Source: Trebouxia sp. TZW2008
Lineage: Eukaryota; Chlorophyta; Trebouxiophyceae; Trebouxiales; Trebouxiaceae
Direction of reading: 5' to 3'
Assembly (NCBI GenBank): GCA_002118135.1
Contig: BDIU01000263.1
Coordinates: 1 to 57,367, forward strand
DNA length: 57,367 nucleotides
The position numbers were made by a program, and so were the translations under genes. The notes under the pieces are model-generated. The model worked only from the letters and a program-made list of their open reading frames with translations. It was not told the DNA's origin and ran no database searches. Positions within the stretch are counted from its first letter, which is position 1, and the number at the start of each line of letters is the position of its first letter. This document shows, piece after piece, positions 53,423-57,367 of the stretch.

Positions 53423-54388
53423 TCAGAACACACGTCCTGCATAAATGCTACGTGGATACTTGGCCTGAAGCTCGGGCCATTGCACAAAGACAGCATCTGT
53501 CAAACGGCTGTTGTATAGTATCCAGCCTGACAGGGACAATTTAGCCACACGGGCAATGCTCTCTACATAGATCACCTTGCTGTCTCGACCAAGCAGCCTG
53601 CACATATTACTCAGGTCCCTGACCTACCACTGATGACTAAGGCATACAACCAAACGCTTGTCGTCTTACCTCAATAGAAACACAGCAAGACAGATTGGAA
53701 TGCAAGTTCCTGGGCCATTTGCAAGGACCTGCATCAAAATGTTGTCTTCAGATGCTTCTGTACGTGTCAGGTGCTATGCATGACATCAATATCACAATGG
53801 TTGTTGCTGCATCTTGAAGCAGGCACAACCAGAGACCCAATGAAGTAGCTGTCAGAGCTGCAATGCACTGCTGCCACATTCTGCACATGACAGTGGTCGC
53901 ATGTTCTGTTTGCAGGCCACGTTCACGCACCAACTCAGGAGCCTCCTGCCACACAACCCCGAGGGCAGCCCAGCTTGCCTTCACAGTCGTCCATACTGAA
54001 CTCAAATATGACTGGCCAACCTCACGACTGCGTGGTAAGCTGCGCACTGACCATTCTGGGCTGCTGCTTGCCTGCTGATGAGCTGGCTTGTCAAGGTCAA
54101 CAAGTGCACTGTATACCAACCTTAAACGTCACAGAGTCAAAGGGCTTTACCCCAGCAGGCTTCACATATTTCTGTTCAGCAGCAGCTGCTTTAGACCGAC
54201 CCAATGCGTCTGTTTGTCCGACCACGTAGCACCTCGGCCTGTAAACTGTTGGATCGAGCTTGCATGCAAGAGAAAGCATCTCTGCAGTGTGACCACCTGC
54301 AATAACGAAATGTCGCGCCATGTTTACAGTCGCAATGGCGCCTAACACTGCAGGACTGACCGGAGCCTAGCACCACCATGAGCTTCAT
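53423..54388 (-). CDS. ALG14: ALG14, UDP-GlcNAc transferase membrane anchor subunit
   Basis: Five phase-consistent exons (54388-54361, 54296-54117, 54046-53931, 53728-53670, 53597-53423) give 185 residues. ALG14 recruits the catalytic ALG13 to the ER membrane for the second step of the lipid-linked oligosaccharide. The N-terminus MKLMVVLGSGGHTAEML contains the GSGGHT loop at residues 8-13. PRSREVGQSYLSSVWTT, VLANGPGTCIPI, VIYVESIARVAKLSLSG and VQWPELQAKYPRSIYAGRV follow in the expected order. The usual N-terminal anchor is very short here; the hydrophobic start MKLMVVL could serve partly, or a 5' exon may be missing. The first exon is only 28 bp. Confidence 0.92.
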
Positions 54389-57367
54389 GGGCTTGCAGCT
54401 GGCTTCACATCAGGCGAAACTGGTTTGCGTAGGGCATTAAAGGGGGACTTGGCGCTTGACAGAGAAGTTTCTTAGAGCTGCTGCGCCAGCGCGAAATGCT
54501 GGGGGATCGTGAGTGTCGTGTGGGCACCGGGAACGATGCCCTGGTGTCTAGGCCGAAGCTATGGAAGCTGTTGACCGAGCTTTTGAAGCTCGCTTGAGCA
54601 AGTTGTGTGTGCGCTCTGAAACCACAGTAGTTCGCTGATCGGCGAAGGTCAAACTCCCAGGCACATGATTACATGGCCACTACAGCGGTCAGACAGGTGC
54701 AGTCCTGCCAGTCTGGGAGTCGCAAAGTCTGGCGACGCTTCCACACACACAGGGAGTTGCCCTCGGGTTCTGATGTGAGCAGCGTGCCGACGCATTTGTG
54801 GCCGAACTGCAAACAGGTCTCTTGCGCGCAAGGCGTGATCGATTGTCATAGCATAGCAGCTGAGCTGCTTGCTGGCGACTTGTGGCAACAACTTCCTGAT
54901 GCCCACCCTCAATATAGTGGCTTTATGCAGGCATGTGCACTGTACTAGAGCAGGCAGCGTGTATGCGGCGCAACGCTGCTAATGCAGGTGCTAGTACACG
55001 CTGTGTCTATCTCAATTCCAGGAAAGAATGCAAGTCACCCTTGTCTCCGTCAAAAAAGCTTCTGACTGAGCAGGTAGCCTACTAGGAGCCAGCTTCAGGA
55101 AGTCAGAGGCTTTCAAACATGCTATTCCTGCCTGTGCATGCAGAGAGAGGTGACTCAGGTGCATAGTGGAGTACTCCCAAAAGTAAGGAACCCACTGTGA
55201 AGTCCCAAAAGTCTTGCTATGCGACATGTAGTTTATTGCAGATCAGCTTTGCACACAGCAAAACAACAAGGCAATGTTTTGCAAATCTTAGCTTTGTGCT
55301 GGTGGACCAGGAGCGATTCATGATTGATCAGCGGCACACCCTTGCTTTCATCTACGTGTCACTCTGGCCTTCAACAGCATGCTGGTCTTGACAGTAGGAT
55401 AGTGTGTCCTAACGATGCATCTGTGCCGTAATTTGCTGCAAAGCAGACTTGCACATGGTGTTTCATCATGCCCATCACAGTGCATAGCAAATTCAGCGTC
55501 CTGAGCAGCTGATCAGCACATCATGCCACGTGATTTGCAGATGCACCTTGGGCCTCCTTCTGCTCTGTTGTCACTGCATGTATCCTGTTGCAGCAATGTG
55601 GTACTTAGCAATGTAGGTTTACTTGCTCTTGCAAGGATGAGGCACAGTGATGCGAGGCAGGTCCACATTGACTGAGAGTCAGCCTGTAGATGAGGCCTCT
55701 ATGCCCTTATAAGCCTGTTGGCCAACAGCGATTGCAGCGCTTGATCTTCAGCTCGTATGAATTTCATTTGGTGTCTCATCCTGATCCAAATCTGGGCCAA
55801 GGCAACTGCCTGATGGTACTGGTGGTGCATGATACATGGTGAGAAGCCCTTATTCAGGGTAGCTATGTCCTTCTGAGAGCCTGTGGTACCGTCAGTCATG
55901 CCATTGTGTCCTGTCCAATGCAGAGTTACTGTAATGCACACAAGCACCGCGATGCGTAACATGCAATGGGCTTTGCTTACAGTATGGCATATTCTCAGGA
56001 TGCCTCACAAGCAAAAGCTTTCTTGCTGTCCAATCATTTCAAAAAGACATGAATTTAGGGCAGGAAATTTGCATGACACGGCTGTTCCAGCATCAACTTG
56101 TGCACATGCCTGCCTTCTCTCAACATGATGATCCGGGTCAAGATGTGACGGCGTACAAAATTTTTCTGCTGCAGATGACACCAACACCTTGCTTGTGCAT
56201 GAAGACTATCTAACACAACTTTGCAATTGCAGGTGTCGTCAGCATGGCGCGTCCTCACAATCAGCACAGAAGCTGCTCTGAAGGGGAGCATTTCCCTTCA
56301 GGTGCAGGCTCTTGCAGTTTATGTAGCACTTCAGATGTAGCATGCATACTGAGGACTGCAGCTTTGTGTGCATGAGTACATCATGTAGCATTTTGCTTGA
56401 TGCACATAGCTTGCGCACATAATTCCAGTTGCGTGCTGATGGAGCACTGCTTGAACATGTGTGCAGTCCTGTAATTTGCAAGCTGTTCAGCGTTTCCACA
56501 GTCATTTGCTTGTGCTTTTCATCAGTAGGCTTTTCCCACAGTTCCTATGCCGCGCGCGTTGCCAATTTGCTCCAAGGTTGCAAACCAACGTTATAGCAGA
56601 CGTTTGCGGGCAACAGTCACCCAGTCTATCTGATCTGAAAGACTTGCAAATCCATGCCCAAATGTGCTGCGGCCGAACATGACCAAAGCTTACCACATCA
56701 GTCCAAGCATGTGATCAGCAATCATGATGCATATGCAAGCCCACATAGCAGCTGTATGCTGTTCTTGCTTGTGTTGGCCTGGTGCTTCTGGATGTCAGAG
56801 GCTTGGCAGGTCAGCACCATGCTACAGCCTGACCTATAGCTTGCATTGTGATGCGAACAAGAGAGGTGCAAGCACTTTTGCCTTGTATCGTGCCATTGCG
56901 AATCCCACATTTTCCAATTGATTGCGTCAGTCAGCTGCTTGCTGCTGTCATTGTTGGCAAGTTGCCAGCATCTGATGTTGCTTGCATTAGCTTGTATGTG
57001 CTGTGTAGATTCGAGGCGTATGCACTTCTGCTCTGCCTTAGTCCCGCATGATGCAAGTTGACGTTTACGCATTCCATGCCGCGGTTGACACTGTCACGTC
57101 GCTCTATTGGCTGAAGCATTTGCGCTTATTTTGCGGCTGATCCACACTGCAGCTCCAGACACGCCTGGGCTTTATCTTGAGTTTTTCCTTTCAAGTGTTG
57201 TTGAAGGTGCAGTGTCTGCGTTGTGCTGGACAGAAGGTGCTCTCTGTGTGCAGCTTCAGCGCGCTTTGTAGCTTGCCTTGGTAGCGTTTGATACTCTGGC
57301 GTATTGCCAACACTCCTTGTGATAGGTTGAGCTAGGCTTTGGTCACGCTTTGTCTAGTGAAAAAGAG
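54389..57367. other. 3-kb tail without a recognisable gene
   Basis: I find no family I know on either strand. Weak hints of a plus-strand gene exist: an ATG at 54561 followed by MEAVDRAFEARLSKL, a protein-like stretch near 55294-55360, and the candidate terminal exon at 56233. They could not be joined in phase with confidence. Confidence 0.4.
56233..56340 (+). CDS. Candidate terminal exon of an unidentified gene
   Basis: A T-rich tract and CAG acceptor precede a protein-like frame (VSSAWRVLTISTEAALKG, then SISLQVQALAVYVALQM) that ends at TAG. A GT donor at 56302 would shorten it to 23 codons. The composition resembles real exons nearby more than the surrounding sequence. No homology is recognised and no partner exon was established. 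Confidence 0.25.
   Translation: MSSAWRVLTISTEAALKGSISLQVQALAVYVALQM

Overview
The window is nuclear DNA of a eukaryote, most likely a green alga, and by inference a trebouxiophyte. It holds intron-rich single-gene units on both strands, with about 100 introns resolved by reading phase. A plastid-type ATP/ADP carrier, a green-lineage SYP7-type Qc-SNARE, a plant-like monofunctional formyltetrahydrofolate synthetase and organellar translation factors are present together. There is no operon structure, rRNA or CRISPR array, and no tRNA I would defend.

Layout, left to right: an unidentified coiled-coil/repeat protein on the minus strand (638-2981, probably running off the left edge); formate-tetrahydrofolate ligase (+); a FemAB-like/GNAT protein (-); a 15-repeat TPR protein (+); a TLC-family ATP/ADP antiporter (-); a hAT-like MITE; Golgi tether subunit COG4 (-); V-ATPase subunit B (+); MEMO1 (+); organellar glutamyl-tRNA synthetase (+); a SYP7 SNARE (-); organellar IF-2 (+); an Mpv17/PMP22 protein (+); a CPBP (CAAX/ABI) membrane protease (-); ALG14 (-). 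The last 3 kb resolve into no recognisable gene.

The genes are mostly housekeeping and do not form a pathway. Two themes recur: the endomembrane system (COG4, SYP7, V-ATPase B, ALG14) and organelles (ATP/ADP carrier, GluRS, IF-2, Mpv17-like, FemAB-like, CPBP protease). Four head-to-head gene pairs share spacers of about 370-510 bp that probably act as bidirectional promoters. Several pairs are tail-to-tail, one with stop codons only 10 bp apart.

The most unusual signal is in the introns. In at least six genes an intron carries one or more decayed copies of the neighbouring exon edge, with its splice site, usually 70-200 bp from the real one. I call these 'exon-edge echoes'. They look like local tandem duplications that lengthened introns and left decoy splice sites, and one (in the formyltetrahydrofolate synthetase gene) still has an intact 127-bp reading frame and donor site. 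Three GC-AG introns are also required to keep reading phase.

Gene models were built by hand from splice signals, phase continuity and remembered family conservation. Exon edges are firm where phase and family agree. They are uncertain in the first gene, at the 5' end of the CPBP protease and at the 3' end of the TPR gene.
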